Source: Halobacterium rubrum | GTDB lineage: Archaea; Halobacteriota; Halobacteria; Halobacteriales; Halobacteriaceae | Direction: 5' to 3' | NCBI RefSeq assembly: GCF_021729015.1 | Contig: NZ_JAJQQZ010000003.1 | Span: 310,001 to 374,000, forward strand | Length of the DNA: 64,000 nt | Part shown: in pieces, positions 7,976 through 16,825 of the stretch | Layout: each line of letters opens with the position of its first letter | Numbering within the stretch: position 1 is the stretch's first letter | Program-made: the position numbers and the translations under genes | Notes under the pieces: generated by a model | Databases searched by the model: none | Told to the model about the DNA's origin: nothing | Seen by the model: the letters and a program-made list of their open reading frames with translations, nothing else

Positions 7976-9126
7976 CAGGCACCACCCGTGTCGGAGCGCT
8001 CCGACGGCACGTCGATGTCACCGGACGCGATCCGCTCGCGGGACGCCGACAGCGCGCCCCTGACGTCGTCGGGAATCGCGGGCTCCAGCGAGGTCCCGTA
8101 GACGACGCCGACGCCGTCGCTCTCGAGGCCGAGGGAGACCACCTCCCCCGCCGGAAGGTCGTCTGTGACGGTCGCCGTGGCTGCGTCGTAGACGGCGACG
8201 TTGACGCGCTTGACCATGCTCGCGAGCACGACGTCGGCGTACCGCGGGTTGCTGCGGGACTGGTCGGAGTCCACGCCGATGGCGTACCGGCCGCTGGCCT
8301 GTGCGGCCTGGAAGACGCCGACGCCGGCGCCACCAGCGGCGTGGTAGACGATGTCCGCGCCGTCGTCGTACATGCCGGCGGCGATGTCGCGGGCGCCCTG
8401 TACGTCGCCGAAGTTCCCGAGGTACTCCGTGAGGACCTCGACGTCCTCGTCGGCGTGTGCGACACCGGCTTCGAAACCGACCTCGAACTTGTGGATGAGC
8501 GGCATGTCGACGCCGCCCACGAAGCCAACTGTCGTCTCTTCGGGGTTCGTCGCACCCGCTCCGAGGTTCACGTCGCTGGACGTGAGCAGCCCGGCGAGGT
8601 GGCCGGCCTGGAACGACCCCTCGTGTTCGCGGAAGACGTAGCTGGCGACGTTGTCGGCGTCGACGACGGAGTCGACGATCATGAACTGCTGGTCGGGGTA
8701 CTCCGGCGCCGTGGCGGACAGCCCCTCCGCCTGCAGGAACCCGACACAGCAGACGAGGTCGTAGTCGGGGTTCGTCGAGGCGGCGAGCTCCGCCTGCACC
8801 TCGGCGAACTCGGGGACGCTTTCCGGCTCGTGGTTCGTGTACTCGACGCCGTCGTCGAGCCGGGCGCGCTGGATGCCCCGGTTCGCGGCGTCGTTGAACG
8901 ACCGGTCGTCCAGCCCGCCGAGCGCGTACACCATGCCGACAGTCGCCGCTGCGTCGTCCTCGTCGACGCCGGCCGTGGTCGTCTGCGGGCCGTCGCCGGT
9001 GTCGTCGTCTCCCCCTCCGTTCTCCCCGAGTACTCCGAGACGGCCCGTGCAGCCGGCGAGTGCGGTGGCTGCAACAGCACTGCTCCCGGCGAGGAGCCGT
9101 CTCCTGGTAGTCGTTTTGTCGTGCAC
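7975..9126 (-). CDS. BMP-family (PnrA-like) ligand-binding lipoprotein
   Basis: 383 residues from a GTG start. It has a twin-arginine motif (TRRRLLAG), a lipobox ending in Cys26 (LAGC), an acidic linker, and a full BMP domain ([96 protein letters not shown]). Known BMP/PnrA proteins bind purine and other nucleosides. It resembles the importer lipoprotein at 55192 along the whole domain, but no permease or ATPase gene is nearby; instead its stop overlaps the start of a chemotaxis transducer. A sensing rather than import role is therefore likely. Confidence 0.9.
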   Translation of the reverse strand: MHDKTTTRRRLLAGSSAVAATALAGCTGRLGVLGENGGGDDDTGDGPQTTTAGVDEDDAAATVGMVYALGGLDDRSFNDAANRGIQRARLDDGVEYTNHEPESVPEFAEVQAELAASTNPDYDLVCCVGFLQAEGLSATAPEYPDQQFMIVDSVVDADNVASYVFREHEGSFQAGHLAGLLTSSDVNLGAGATNPEETTVGFVGGVDMPLIHKFEVGFEAGVAHADEDVEVLTEYLGNFGDVQGARDIAAGMYDDGADIVYHAAGGAGVGVFQAAQASGRYAIGVDSDQSRSNPRYADVVLASMVKRVNVAVYDAATATVTDDLPAGEVVSLGLESDGVGVVYGTSLEPAIPDDVRGALSASRERIASGDIDVPSERSDTGGA

Positions 9127-9470
9127 GGTCGCTCTCCTGCGACGACACTGGCTCCGTACGCAAAAACTACCGCCCGTGCTTTTCGCGAATGATAACGGTA
9201 GCGGCGCTCTTTCGTTAGTCTAGTGAAATATCTGCGTGCAGTTGGCGGAGGAGACCACCGTGGGCCAGCTATCGGTGGGGCGAGTCAGTTCCCGTCGGAC
9301 TTCACCGTGACGGTTCTCGTCAGATTTTGCGCCGAACTGGCGGTATTCAGGAGGGCGTCACGCCCCTGACTGGGCCGCCTGCACGAGCCGTCTCGCTGGA
9401 ACTGCCGACTACCGCTTAAAAATGGGGTATGTATGTACGGGGTACTCCCAGTTTCCCGCAGCAGTGCCGT
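9127..9470. other. Intergenic region with divergent promoters
   Basis: About 340 bp without a credible gene, between the divergent BMP lipoprotein (9126) and halocyanin (9504) genes. It is less GC-rich than the coding DNA. AT-rich patches at 9160-9235 probably hold the promoter of the BMP-transducer operon, and TTAAAAATG at about 9417-9425 is a second TATA-like tract. No clear repeat or RNA structure was seen. Confidence 0.5.
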
Positions 9471-9478
9471 TACTTAAG
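9471..9478 (+). promoter_or_regulatory. TATA box of halocyanin at 9504
   Basis: TACTTAAG, 26-33 nt upstream of the ATG at 9504, consistent with a leaderless transcript; this also favours that ATG over the upstream in-frame ATG at 9429. Confidence 0.7.
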
Positions 9479-9503
9479 CGTACGTGGCCCCGAGTCTCGG
9501 GTG

Positions 9504-10016
9504 ATGACTCGCGACACTCGACTCGACCGTCGGACGATGCTGAAATCTACGGGCGCAGCGGTAGCAGCGACACTCCTCGCCGGCTGTTCCGGTGGCGGGG
9601 GCGGCGACGGCGGTGACGACGGTGGCGACGAGGGCGGCGACGAGACGACGGCCACCGAGGAGGACAGCGGGTCCGGCGACGGCGGGTCCGGCGGCGACAA
9701 CACCGTCGCCGTCTCGCCGGACGGCGGCCTGAACTTCGCACCCGAGGAGCTCACTGTCTCCGTCGGTGACACGGTCACCTGGGACTTCCAGGCGCCCACG
9801 CACAACGTCGCTGCGTGGCCGGACATGCACGACAAGATCTCCATCCCGGACGGCGCCGAGGGCTTCGGCACCATGGAGAAAGGCGGCGACGCCTACGCTA
9901 CCGTCGGGGAAGGCGAGACCTTCGAGCACACCTTCGAGACGGCGGGCGAGTACACGTACGTCTGCACGCCGCACGCCGCCTCCGGCATGGTCGCTACCAT
10001 CGTCGTCGAAGAGTAA
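9504..10016 (+). CDS. Halocyanin-type blue copper lipoprotein
   Basis: 170 residues. Twin-arginine motif (DRRTMLKS), lipobox ending in Cys28 (LLAGC), then a low-complexity Gly/Asp/Glu/Thr spacer to about residue 66 and one plastocyanin-like domain. Copper ligands are visible as His100 (APTHNVAAW), Cys154, His157 and Met162 (YVCTPHAASGM). Expected to carry electrons on the cell surface, like the 282 paralogue, from which it differs in the long Gly-rich linker. An upstream in-frame ATG at 9429 was not used because the TATA box lies between it and 9504. Confidence 0.9.
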   Translation: MTRDTRLDRRTMLKSTGAAVAATLLAGCSGGGGGDGGDDGGDEGGDETTATEEDSGSGDGGSGGDNTVAVSPDGGLNFAPEELTVSVGDTVTWDFQAPTHNVAAWPDMHDKISIPDGAEGFGTMEKGGDAYATVGEGETFEHTFETAGEYTYVCTPHAASGMVATIVVEE

Positions 10017-10104
10017 CGCCGTCGAACAGCGCTGCTGTCCGGAACAATCCGCTGTTTTTCGGTGACGTCGAAGCGGAGAAGACGACCGGAGAGTGCCGGC
10101 GCCG

Positions 10105-10512
10105 TCAGGCGGGGCTGGGCGTCTGGACCGTCGAGATGTACGCCGTCAGGTCCGTCGTGGAGATGAGGCCGACGACGGTGTCGTCCTCGTCGTCGACGAC
10201 GGGCATGTGGTGGAAGCCGTGTTCGACCATCGCGTCGGCGACGTCTTGGATGGAGTCGCCGACGGCTGCGGTGCGAACGTCCGTCGTCATGTAGCGCTCG
10301 ACGGTCGTCTCGGCTTTCGGCTTGCTCCTGGCGACGATGTCGACGAAGTCTGTCGTCGTGAGGATACCCTCGAGGTGGTCGTCTTCGTCGACGACGACGA
10401 GCGAGCTGATGCCGTTCGAGAGCATTGTCTCGGCGGCGTCTTCGACGAGCGTGTCCTTCGTGGCCGTGAAGAGGTCGTCGGACATGAGCTGTCCGACGAA
10501 GATGTCGTCCAT
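10105..10512 (-). CDS. CBS-domain pair protein
   Basis: 135 residues made almost entirely of two CBS motifs: residues about 8-62 (MSDDLFTATKDTLVEDAAETM, then GILTTTDFVD) and 72-128 (MTTDVRTAAVGDSIQDVADAM, then GLISTTDLT). CBS pairs (Bateman modules) bind adenine nucleotides or S-adenosyl compounds and regulate partner proteins; here no catalytic domain is attached. It is divergent from the trans-sulfuration gene at 10648, and a sulfur amino acid or SAM-sensing role is possible but is only a guess from that placement. Confidence 0.85.
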   Translation of the reverse strand: MDDIFVGQLMSDDLFTATKDTLVEDAAETMLSNGISSLVVVDEDDHLEGILTTTDFVDIVARSKPKAETTVERYMTTDVRTAAVGDSIQDVADAMVEHGFHHMPVVDDEDDTVVGLISTTDLTAYISTVQTPSPA

Positions 10513-10535
10513 GTGTGTACGTCTCGCCGGTGGTT

Positions 10536-10543
10536 CCTTAAGC
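10536..10543 (-). promoter_or_regulatory. TATA box of the CBS-domain gene
   Basis: Reads GCTTAAGG on the reverse strand, 24-31 nt upstream of the ATG at 10512. Confidence 0.6.
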
Positions 10544-10647
10544 GTTGCCTGCCCCGCCCCCGGCGATATTCGCCGAAATAATCTCTGCCGACAGAATAAT
10601 TATCAGATACTCGAAACATACTTGGTCGCCAGCATCGACTCTCCGAT

Positions 10648-11865
10648 ATGGACCACGACCGCCAGTTCGAGACGCTCGCCGTCGGCCACGGCGAAGACCC
10701 CAGTGAAACGCAACGAGGCGACGTGGTCTCCCCAATCCACCTCGCCTCCACGTTCGCCGTCCCCGAGCTCGACACGGACATGAGCCTCGAGGCGGTGGAC
10801 CCCGACGAGGGTCAGTTCGTCTACTCTCGCCTCAACAATCCGACACGGCACGCACTGGAACGCCGCCTCGCTGCGCTCGAGGGCGGCGACCACGGCTTCG
10901 CGTTCGGCTCCGGCACTGCCGCAATCGCCACCGCCGTCTTCGCCGCCGTCGAACCCGGCGACCACGTCGTCGCCTTCGACGACCTCTACGCCGGCACCCG
11001 CCGCATGCTCGAGACGCTGTTCCGGGACAAACTCGGCGTGGACGTCTCCTTCGTCGACGCCACCGACCCGGACAACGTCGCCGACGCCGTGCGGCCCGAG
11101 ACCACGTTCGTCTGGATGGAGACCCCCACGAACCCCCGGATGAAGCTCTGCGACATCGAGGCAATCGCGGACATCGCCGACGACGCCGGCGTCCTGTTCG
11201 GCGTCGACAACACCTTCCTCAGCCCGTACTTCCAGCAGCCCCTCGAACTCGGCGCGGACGTCGTCGCCCACTCCACGACCAAGTACCTCAACGGCCACAG
11301 CGACTCCGTCGGCGGCGCGCTCGTCACCAGCGACGACGACTTCGCCGACAGTGTCGAGTTCCTCCAGCAGGTCGGCCTCGGGAACGTGCTCGCGCCCTTC
11401 GACGCCTACCTCGTCCTGCGCGGGACGAAGACGCTGGCACCCCGGATGCGGGACCACGAGGCCAACGCGCTAGCCATCGCCGAGTATCTCGACGACCACG
11501 ACCTCGTCACGGACGTCCACTACCCCGGCCTCGACACCCACCCCCAGCACGACCTCGCCGACGCCCAGCAGTCCGGCTACGGCGGCATCCTCTCGTTCGA
11601 GCTCGACGGCGACATCGACGACGCCAAGCGCTTCCTCGACGCCCTCGACGACCTCAACCTCGCCGTCAGCGTCGGCGGCGTCGAGTCCCTCGTCGAACTC
11701 CCCGCCGGCATGACTCACGAGCCGATTCCGAAGCCCGAGCGCGAGGCGATGGGCATCACGGACTCCCTGATCCGCGTCTCCGTCGGCATCGAAGCCATCG
11801 ACGACCTCGTCGACGACCTCGACCGCGGGTTCGCCGCGATGCGTGGCGCCCCGGCTACCCAGTAG
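10648..11865 (+). CDS. Trans-sulfuration family PLP enzyme (cystathionine gamma-synthase/lyase-like)
   Basis: 405 residues of the Cys/Met metabolism PLP-dependent family. The N-terminal SPIHLASTFAV and YSRLNNPTRHALERRLAALE, the FGSGTAAIATAVF cofactor region and HSTTKYLNGHSDSVGG carry the family marks; Lys212 in the latter should form the Schiff base with PLP. The C-terminal GGVESLVELPAGMTH and SVGIEAIDDLVDDL are typical. Members interconvert homoserine esters, cystathionine, cysteine and methionine precursors, and direction cannot be read from sequence. AT-rich sequence at 10595-10603 may be its TATA region. Confidence 0.85.
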   Translation: MDHDRQFETLAVGHGEDPSETQRGDVVSPIHLASTFAVPELDTDMSLEAVDPDEGQFVYSRLNNPTRHALERRLAALEGGDHGFAFGSGTAAIATAVFAAVEPGDHVVAFDDLYAGTRRMLETLFRDKLGVDVSFVDATDPDNVADAVRPETTFVWMETPTNPRMKLCDIEAIADIADDAGVLFGVDNTFLSPYFQQPLELGADVVAHSTTKYLNGHSDSVGGALVTSDDDFADSVEFLQQVGLGNVLAPFDAYLVLRGTKTLAPRMRDHEANALAIAEYLDDHDLVTDVHYPGLDTHPQHDLADAQQSGYGGILSFELDGDIDDAKRFLDALDDLNLAVSVGGVESLVELPAGMTHEPIPKPEREAMGITDSLIRVSVGIEAIDDLVDDLDRGFAAMRGAPATQ

Positions 11866-11868
11866 GGG

Positions 11869-12525
11869 CTACTGGTCGACGACGCGCTCCATCACGGTCG
11901 CCTCCGCCCGCCGCAGGTGTTCTGCTGCTGTGCTCGCCGAACACCCGAGCCTGTCGCCGACGTCCTCGGCTGACGCCTCTCGGGTCGCCCGGTAATACCC
12001 GAGGTCCACTGCCGCCTCGACGGCCTCGAACTGGCGGTCGGTGAGGCGACCACCCGCCTCGTCCCCGTGGCGGCCGTACGTCGTCACCGCCTCGACGGAC
12101 ACCGAGACGTCGTCCGCGACGGCCTCCACGACCGACTGGACGTGCTCCGGCGGGCCGACGAACGCGCCAGTGACGCTCCCGTCCGTGTGGAACACCAGAG
12201 GCGGGACGACCACCAGCCCCGGCTCCAGCAGGTCCGCAATCGTGTACCCGGGGGTGTACTCCTGCGTGTCCCGGACGTACACGTAGACGGCGTCGCCCGC
12301 TCCGGCAGAGACGTGGTAGTCAACCACAGACGCCACGTCGCCGAGCGCCGCCCGGTAGGCGTCGGCGTCCCCGACGAACCGCAACAGGAGCGTCGCACCG
12401 CCGCTCGGCGTCGGCCACGCGCTCAGCAGCTCGTACTCCGAGACAACGTCGGTCTCCACGGCGAACTGATGCATCGGGTGCCGGCCGTCTGGCGGCATGT
12501 CGAACCGTGCCCGCACGTACTTCAT
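11869..12525 (-). CDS. Bat-type helix-turn-helix regulator (HTH_10)
   Basis: 218 residues from the ATG at 12525. The C-terminal third (LTDRQFEAVEAAVDLGYY, then ASAEDVGDRLGCSASTAAEHLRRAE) is the bacterio-opsin-activator HTH found in many haloarchaeal regulators. The N-terminal part has the all-beta look of the Bat-associated ligand or GAF-like domain, without PAS. The 90-bp intergenic region shared with the divergent nuoCD gene at 12616 makes control of that gene plausible. The upstream in-frame extension is antisense to nuoCD and not real. Confidence 0.8.
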   Translation of the reverse strand: MKYVRARFDMPPDGRHPMHQFAVETDVVSEYELLSAWPTPSGGATLLLRFVGDADAYRAALGDVASVVDYHVSAGAGDAVYVYVRDTQEYTPGYTIADLLEPGLVVVPPLVFHTDGSVTGAFVGPPEHVQSVVEAVADDVSVSVEAVTTYGRHGDEAGGRLTDRQFEAVEAAVDLGYYRATREASAEDVGDRLGCSASTAAEHLRRAEATVMERVVDQ

Positions 12526-12615
12526 TCGGCGGTACGTCTGCGCCCGCTGCACTTCAACCCTCACCACGTGTGAGGCGGAACCGCGAGGGCCGCGCGGACC
12601 CAAATTTCCGGACGG

Positions 12616-14277
12616 ATGCGACTGACATCGAAGGAGACGCCGACGGTACCCGAGGACGTCCCCCGCGACGCCGAGGCCGTGCTCGCCGACCACGCACTCG
12701 ACTGGGAGCGCCACGAGCACGCGCCGGCCGCGGTCGTGCGCGCCGACGACGTGCAGGCGGTGCTGGCCGCCCTGCGGTGCGACGCGGGCTTCGACCACCT
12801 CGCCTGCGTCACCGCACAGGAGTACGAGGACCACTTCGAGAGCATCTACCACCTCCGGCAGTACGACGACCCGACGACCGAGGTCGGCGTGGTCGTCCCG
12901 ACCAGCCGCGAGCGCCCGGTCTCCGAGAGCGCAGCTCCGGTGTTCCAGACCGCTGACTGGCACGAGCGGGAGGCCTACGACCTCGTCGGCGTCGAGTACG
13001 ACGACCACCCGGACCTGCGGCGGATTCTCCTGCCCGAGACGTGGCAGGGCCACCCGCTGGGGCTGGACTACAACCAGGACAAGCCCCAGATTGTCACCTT
13101 CGAGGAGAACAAGAACCCCCTCGCGGGCCACGAGCGCGACGGCGAGGGTGGCGACACGATGTTCCTCAACGTCGGCCCCCACCACCCGGCGACCCACGGC
13201 GTCCTGCACCTCGAGGTCGCACTCGACGGCGAAGTGGTGCGACACGTCGACCCCGACATCGGCTACATCCACCGGTGCGAGGAACAGATGTGCCAGCAGG
13301 GCACCTACCGCCACCAGATCATGCCCTACCCGGACCGCTGGGACTGGTCGGGGGCCGGCCTCCTGAACGAGTGGGCGTACGCTCGCGCGGCCGAGGATCT
13401 CGCGGGCATCGAGGTCCCCGAGTACGCACGGGTGCTGCGCACCATGAGTGGCGAGCTCTCCAGGATGCTGGGCCACCTGCTGGCGGTCGGCACCTACGCG
13501 CTCGACGTCGTCGGCGAGTTCACGGCGACGTTCATGTACGCAATCGAGGACCGGGAGCGGGTCCAGGACCTCCTCGAGGACCTCACCGGCCAGCGGCTGA
13601 TGTTCAACTACTTCCGCCTCGGCGGGGTCGTCTGGGACGTCCCGGAGCCCCGCGAGGAGTTCTTCGAGGACGTCCGGCGGCTCCTCGACGAACTCCCGGA
13701 GCGTCTCGACGAGTACCACTCGTTGCTCACTGACAACGAGATTCTGCAGGCGCGCACGCTCGACACCGGCGTCCTCGACGCCGAGACGGCCAAGAACTAC
13801 GGCGTCACCGGGCCGCCGCTTCGGGGTTCAGGCGTCGACTACGACCTCCGGCGCGACGACCCGTACGGCTACTACGAGGAGCTGGACTGGGACGTCGTCA
13901 CCGAGGACGGCGGCGACAACTACGCTCGACTGCTCGTCCGGATGCGGGAGGTCGAGCAGTCCGCGCGCATCGTCGAGCAGTGCGTCGGCCTGCTCGAGAA
14001 CTGGCCGGAAGACGAGCGCGTCGTGCAAGCGAACGTCCCACGCACGCTCAAGCCCGACGCCGACACCGAGACCTACCGCGCTGTCGAATCCGCGAAGGGC
14101 GAACTCGGCATCTACATCCGCGCCGACGGAACCGAGACGCCCGCTCGCTTCAAGATTCGCGGGCCTTCGTTCTCGAACCTCTCTGCGCTCCCGGAGATGG
14201 CGACCGGCGAGTACGTCGCGGACCTGATTGCGACGCTCGGCAGCCTCGACCCCATCATGGGGGACGTCGACCGGTAG
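12616..14277 (+). CDS. nuoCD: Fused NADH dehydrogenase-like subunit C/D, outside an operon
   Basis: 553 residues. About 30-165 is the NuoC (30 kDa) domain, ending in ADWHEREAYDLVGVEYDDHP; 175-553 is the NuoD (49 kDa) domain with VGPHHPATHGVLH, the IGYIHRCEEQ segment and the usual C-terminal DPIMGDVDR. In haloarchaea the C and D subunits are fused and encoded with nuoA-N; here no other complex I gene is adjacent. The family's R-x-D-Y segment, whose Tyr lies near the quinone in Thermus Nqo4, reads DRWDW, so Trp replaces Tyr. It is divergent from the HTH regulator at 12525. It may be a second, specialised copy. Confidence 0.85.
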   Translation: MRLTSKETPTVPEDVPRDAEAVLADHALDWERHEHAPAAVVRADDVQAVLAALRCDAGFDHLACVTAQEYEDHFESIYHLRQYDDPTTEVGVVVPTSRERPVSESAAPVFQTADWHEREAYDLVGVEYDDHPDLRRILLPETWQGHPLGLDYNQDKPQIVTFEENKNPLAGHERDGEGGDTMFLNVGPHHPATHGVLHLEVALDGEVVRHVDPDIGYIHRCEEQMCQQGTYRHQIMPYPDRWDWSGAGLLNEWAYARAAEDLAGIEVPEYARVLRTMSGELSRMLGHLLAVGTYALDVVGEFTATFMYAIEDRERVQDLLEDLTGQRLMFNYFRLGGVVWDVPEPREEFFEDVRRLLDELPERLDEYHSLLTDNEILQARTLDTGVLDAETAKNYGVTGPPLRGSGVDYDLRRDDPYGYYEELDWDVVTEDGGDNYARLLVRMREVEQSARIVEQCVGLLENWPEDERVVQANVPRTLKPDADTETYRAVESAKGELGIYIRADGTETPARFKIRGPSFSNLSALPEMATGEYVADLIATLGSLDPIMGDVDR

Positions 14278-14295
14278 CCGGGACCGGCGACTCGG

Positions 14296-15444
14296 TTAGA
14301 GCGGGCCGGCATCGACGCTCGCGGCCGACCGACCGCCGCCGGTGGCCCGCAGGATGCTCCCGAGCAACAGGAGCACGCTCGCGGAGAAGAACACGCCCCC
14401 CAGCGGCGACGCCGGGTTCAGGAACGCCCAGTACGCCGGCGTCGCGGCCGCCCCGAAGAACACCGACAGCAGCCCGTAGAACGCCGGCGCGCAGCAACAG
14501 CACGCCGTCGCGCCGGTCGTGGCGACCATCCCGAGCGCGGACGTCGAGGAGTCCGCCTGCCGACCCGCCTGGTACTGCTGGGCCATCGTCCCGACGTTCA
14601 GCGCGACCAGTCCACCGAGCAGCCCGAACAGCAGCAGCGTGCCGACCGACACGAACCCGCCGACGGGCACCGACGGGAACACGAACTCGACGGCCGGCCA
14701 CGCGACCAGCGGGTCCGCGACCGGCAGCACCATCACGAGCGGCTCGGTGGGCGCGCCGACGCCCGAGTCGGGGTTGAACGTCAGCGTACCCGTCGAGACG
14801 GCGAAGAAGGAGACGAACACCGCGCTGCCAGCGAACGCCGCGAGCTTCGGGCCGCGGTCGGCGCGCAGGCTCTGGACGACCGCCCACGCGTCCTGCCGGA
14901 GCACGTACACGACCGCCGCCACGACCGCCAGCACGAGCGCGTGGCCGGCCGGGTTGTAGACGCCGCCGTTCGGCATCGCCACCGGGTAGACGACCCACGC
15001 AGCCAGCAGGACGCCCAGCGCCGCGTACCGGGGCCGCTCGGGGTAGCGCTTCCGCGCGACGACGAGGCTCCCGACGGCCATCACCGCAGCCACCGCGAGG
15101 CTCAGCGGCGGGTAGATTGCCGTGGGTTCGGGGGCGGTGTCCGCGACCACCTGCAGCTCCACGACCCCAATCAGGCCGAACGCCGCCGTCGCGCTCGCGA
15201 GGAGGGCACCGACCGCTGCCCGCGTCCCCGTGACGTACCGTCGGCGGTACGCCGCTGCGACCCCGGCGGTGGCGAGCGTGCCGACAGCGAACAGCACCAC
15301 GAGCAGCCAGTGCGGCGTGCCGGCGTGCGTCGTCCCGGAGTGAGCGGCCGCGACCCCCGGGAGGCCAGCGACGGCCGAGACGGCGCCGACGGCGGTCGCT
15401 GCGACTGTGGCGGCCACCCGCGTGACGGACGCTCGTCGAGTCAT
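14296..15444 (-). CDS. Polytopic membrane protein with a four-cysteine motif
   Basis: 382 residues from the ATG at 15444, with about nine or ten hydrophobic segments. The N-terminal signal-like helix is followed by a His-containing stretch (AHSGTTHAGTPHW), and a late membrane segment contains GATACCCCAPAFYG, four adjacent cysteines that could bind a metal or haem-related cofactor. I do not recognise the family; no FTR1-type R-E-x-x-E motif is present. It is divergent by 100 bp from a DyP-like lipoprotein, P19-like lipoprotein and ABC transporter, so a role in metal (iron or copper) movement is a reasonable inference, no more. Confidence 0.65.
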   Translation of the reverse strand: MTRRASVTRVAATVAATAVGAVSAVAGLPGVAAAHSGTTHAGTPHWLLVVLFAVGTLATAGVAAAYRRRYVTGTRAAVGALLASATAAFGLIGVVELQVVADTAPEPTAIYPPLSLAVAAVMAVGSLVVARKRYPERPRYAALGVLLAAWVVYPVAMPNGGVYNPAGHALVLAVVAAVVYVLRQDAWAVVQSLRADRGPKLAAFAGSAVFVSFFAVSTGTLTFNPDSGVGAPTEPLVMVLPVADPLVAWPAVEFVFPSVPVGGFVSVGTLLLFGLLGGLVALNVGTMAQQYQAGRQADSSTSALGMVATTGATACCCCAPAFYGLLSVFFGAAATPAYWAFLNPASPLGGVFFSASVLLLLGSILRATGGGRSAASVDAGPL

Positions 15445-15544
15445 CGTTGCCGGCCGTACGGAGCACGCCTTCTTTCGGGTTCTGGTTCGCGGTGGCGCCG
15501 TCGGCGACCAGAATCCATTAAATCGGCCGCGCCCAACCGAGGGT

Positions 15545-16825
15545 ATGGACCGCGACACGCGCGGCGTCCCGCGCCGCGAGTTCCTGAAGGCGGCCGTCGC
15601 CATCGGCGGCGCGAGCGCGCTGTCGGCGTGCCTCGACCGCGAGGACGAGGCGGTATCGGTGCCGTCGGGGACCGACGACCCGGCGTCGCTGCCGGAGCGC
15701 CAGCACGCGTGGAACGCGTACGCCGCCCGGGACGACGCAGGGAACGTTCTGCCGCCCCGCCACCACGTCCTCCTCCACCTCGACCTCGACGGCGGCGACC
15801 CGGGCGACGACGCCGACCGGGAGACCCTCGAGACGGCGCTGCGGTCGCTCGAGCGCGCCTACGAGTGGTCGAACGACGGCCTGCTGTTCACGCTCGGCTA
15901 CTCGCCGGCGTACTTCGACGCGCTCGGCGGTCGCCCGCCTGAGGTCGACCTCCCCCGTCCCGAACCGCTGTCGGACATCGAGGACCCGGCGCTGGACGAG
16001 CCGGACGCGATTCTCCACCTCGCCAGCGACCACGCGTCGGTCGTCCTCGAGGCCGGACAGGCGATGCGTGGCGAGCGCGACACCGCCAACGACGAGCCCG
16101 TCGACGCGACGCTCACCGAGGTCTTCTCGGTCGCCGACCGCCGGACGGGGTTCGTCGGGGACGGGCTGCCCGCCGACAACCAGGACGTCGACGGCGTGCC
16201 TGACTCCGAGCCCGTCGACGAGGACGCCCCGCTCTACATGGGGTTCAAGTCGGACTTCGAGGCGAGTCAGGCCACCGAAGAACGGGTGACTATCGACGCC
16301 GGGCCGTTCGCCGGCGGGACGACCCAGCACGTCTCCCACATCGACCTCGGGCTCCGGCAGTGGTACGAGCAGGACGGCCGCGAGGAGCGCGAGGCGAAGA
16401 TGTTCTGTCCGGCGCACGCGAGCGAGGACCGCATCGAGGGCACCGGCGAGAACCTCGGCTCCGACCCCGGACTCGACGATTCGCCGCCGCCCGAGGAGAC
16501 GGCGCGCGACGACGGCATCGTCGGTCACGGCCAGAAGCTCCAGCGGGTGCGGGAAGACGGCCGCCCCATCATCCTCCGGCGGGACTTCGACTCGACGGAC
16601 GGCGGCCGGGCCGGCCTCCACTTCCTCGCGCTCCAGCGCGACATCGCAGACTTCGTGCGGACCAGAGACGCCATGAACGCGGACGACATCTCCAGCGAGA
16701 CGGCTGTGGGACGGCGCACGAACAACGGCATCCGGCAGTACCTCTCGGTCACCCACCGGGGGAACTACCTCCTGCCGCCGCGCGGCCGCCGCGCGCTCCC
16801 CACTCCGGAGGGCGAGGATGCGTAG
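15545..16825 (+). CDS. DyP/EfeB-like Tat lipoprotein with altered haem-site motif
   Basis: 426 residues. Twin-arginine motif (PRREFLKA) and a Cys29 lipobox (LSAC) predict Tat export and lipid anchoring. The two ferredoxin-like halves and the late segment PIILRRDF...AGLHFLALQRDIADFV resemble the DyP peroxidase group to which EfeB belongs (haem-dependent, linked to iron uptake in bacteria). The family's G-x-x-D-G motif appears here as GFKSDF, so the catalytic Asp is shifted or absent, and peroxidase activity is doubtful. Its stop overlaps the start of the P19-like gene at 16818, and an ABC transporter follows, which supports metal acquisition. Confidence 0.7.
   Translation: MDRDTRGVPRREFLKAAVAIGGASALSACLDREDEAVSVPSGTDDPASLPERQHAWNAYAARDDAGNVLPPRHHVLLHLDLDGGDPGDDADRETLETALRSLERAYEWSNDGLLFTLGYSPAYFDALGGRPPEVDLPRPEPLSDIEDPALDEPDAILHLASDHASVVLEAGQAMRGERDTANDEPVDATLTEVFSVADRRTGFVGDGLPADNQDVDGVPDSEPVDEDAPLYMGFKSDFEASQATEERVTIDAGPFAGGTTQHVSHIDLGLRQWYEQDGREEREAKMFCPAHASEDRIEGTGENLGSDPGLDDSPPPEETARDDGIVGHGQKLQRVREDGRPIILRRDFDSTDGGRAGLHFLALQRDIADFVRTRDAMNADDISSETAVGRRTNNGIRQYLSVTHRGNYLLPPRGRRALPTPEGEDA

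Noticed and set aside
5567-8101. Forward open frame of 844 codons over the transducer gene
   Set aside because: Antisense shadow of the transducer. The reverse strand encodes clear transducer motifs; the forward product is repetitive and domain-free.
9429-9503. N-terminal extension of the second halocyanin from the ATG at 9429
   Set aside because: The TATA box lies between it and 9504, and the twin-arginine signal begins after 9504.
12616-14277. Group 4 hydrogenase large subunit instead of NuoD
   Set aside because: No nickel-binding cysteine pairs are present, and the C-terminus has the NuoD-type ending.
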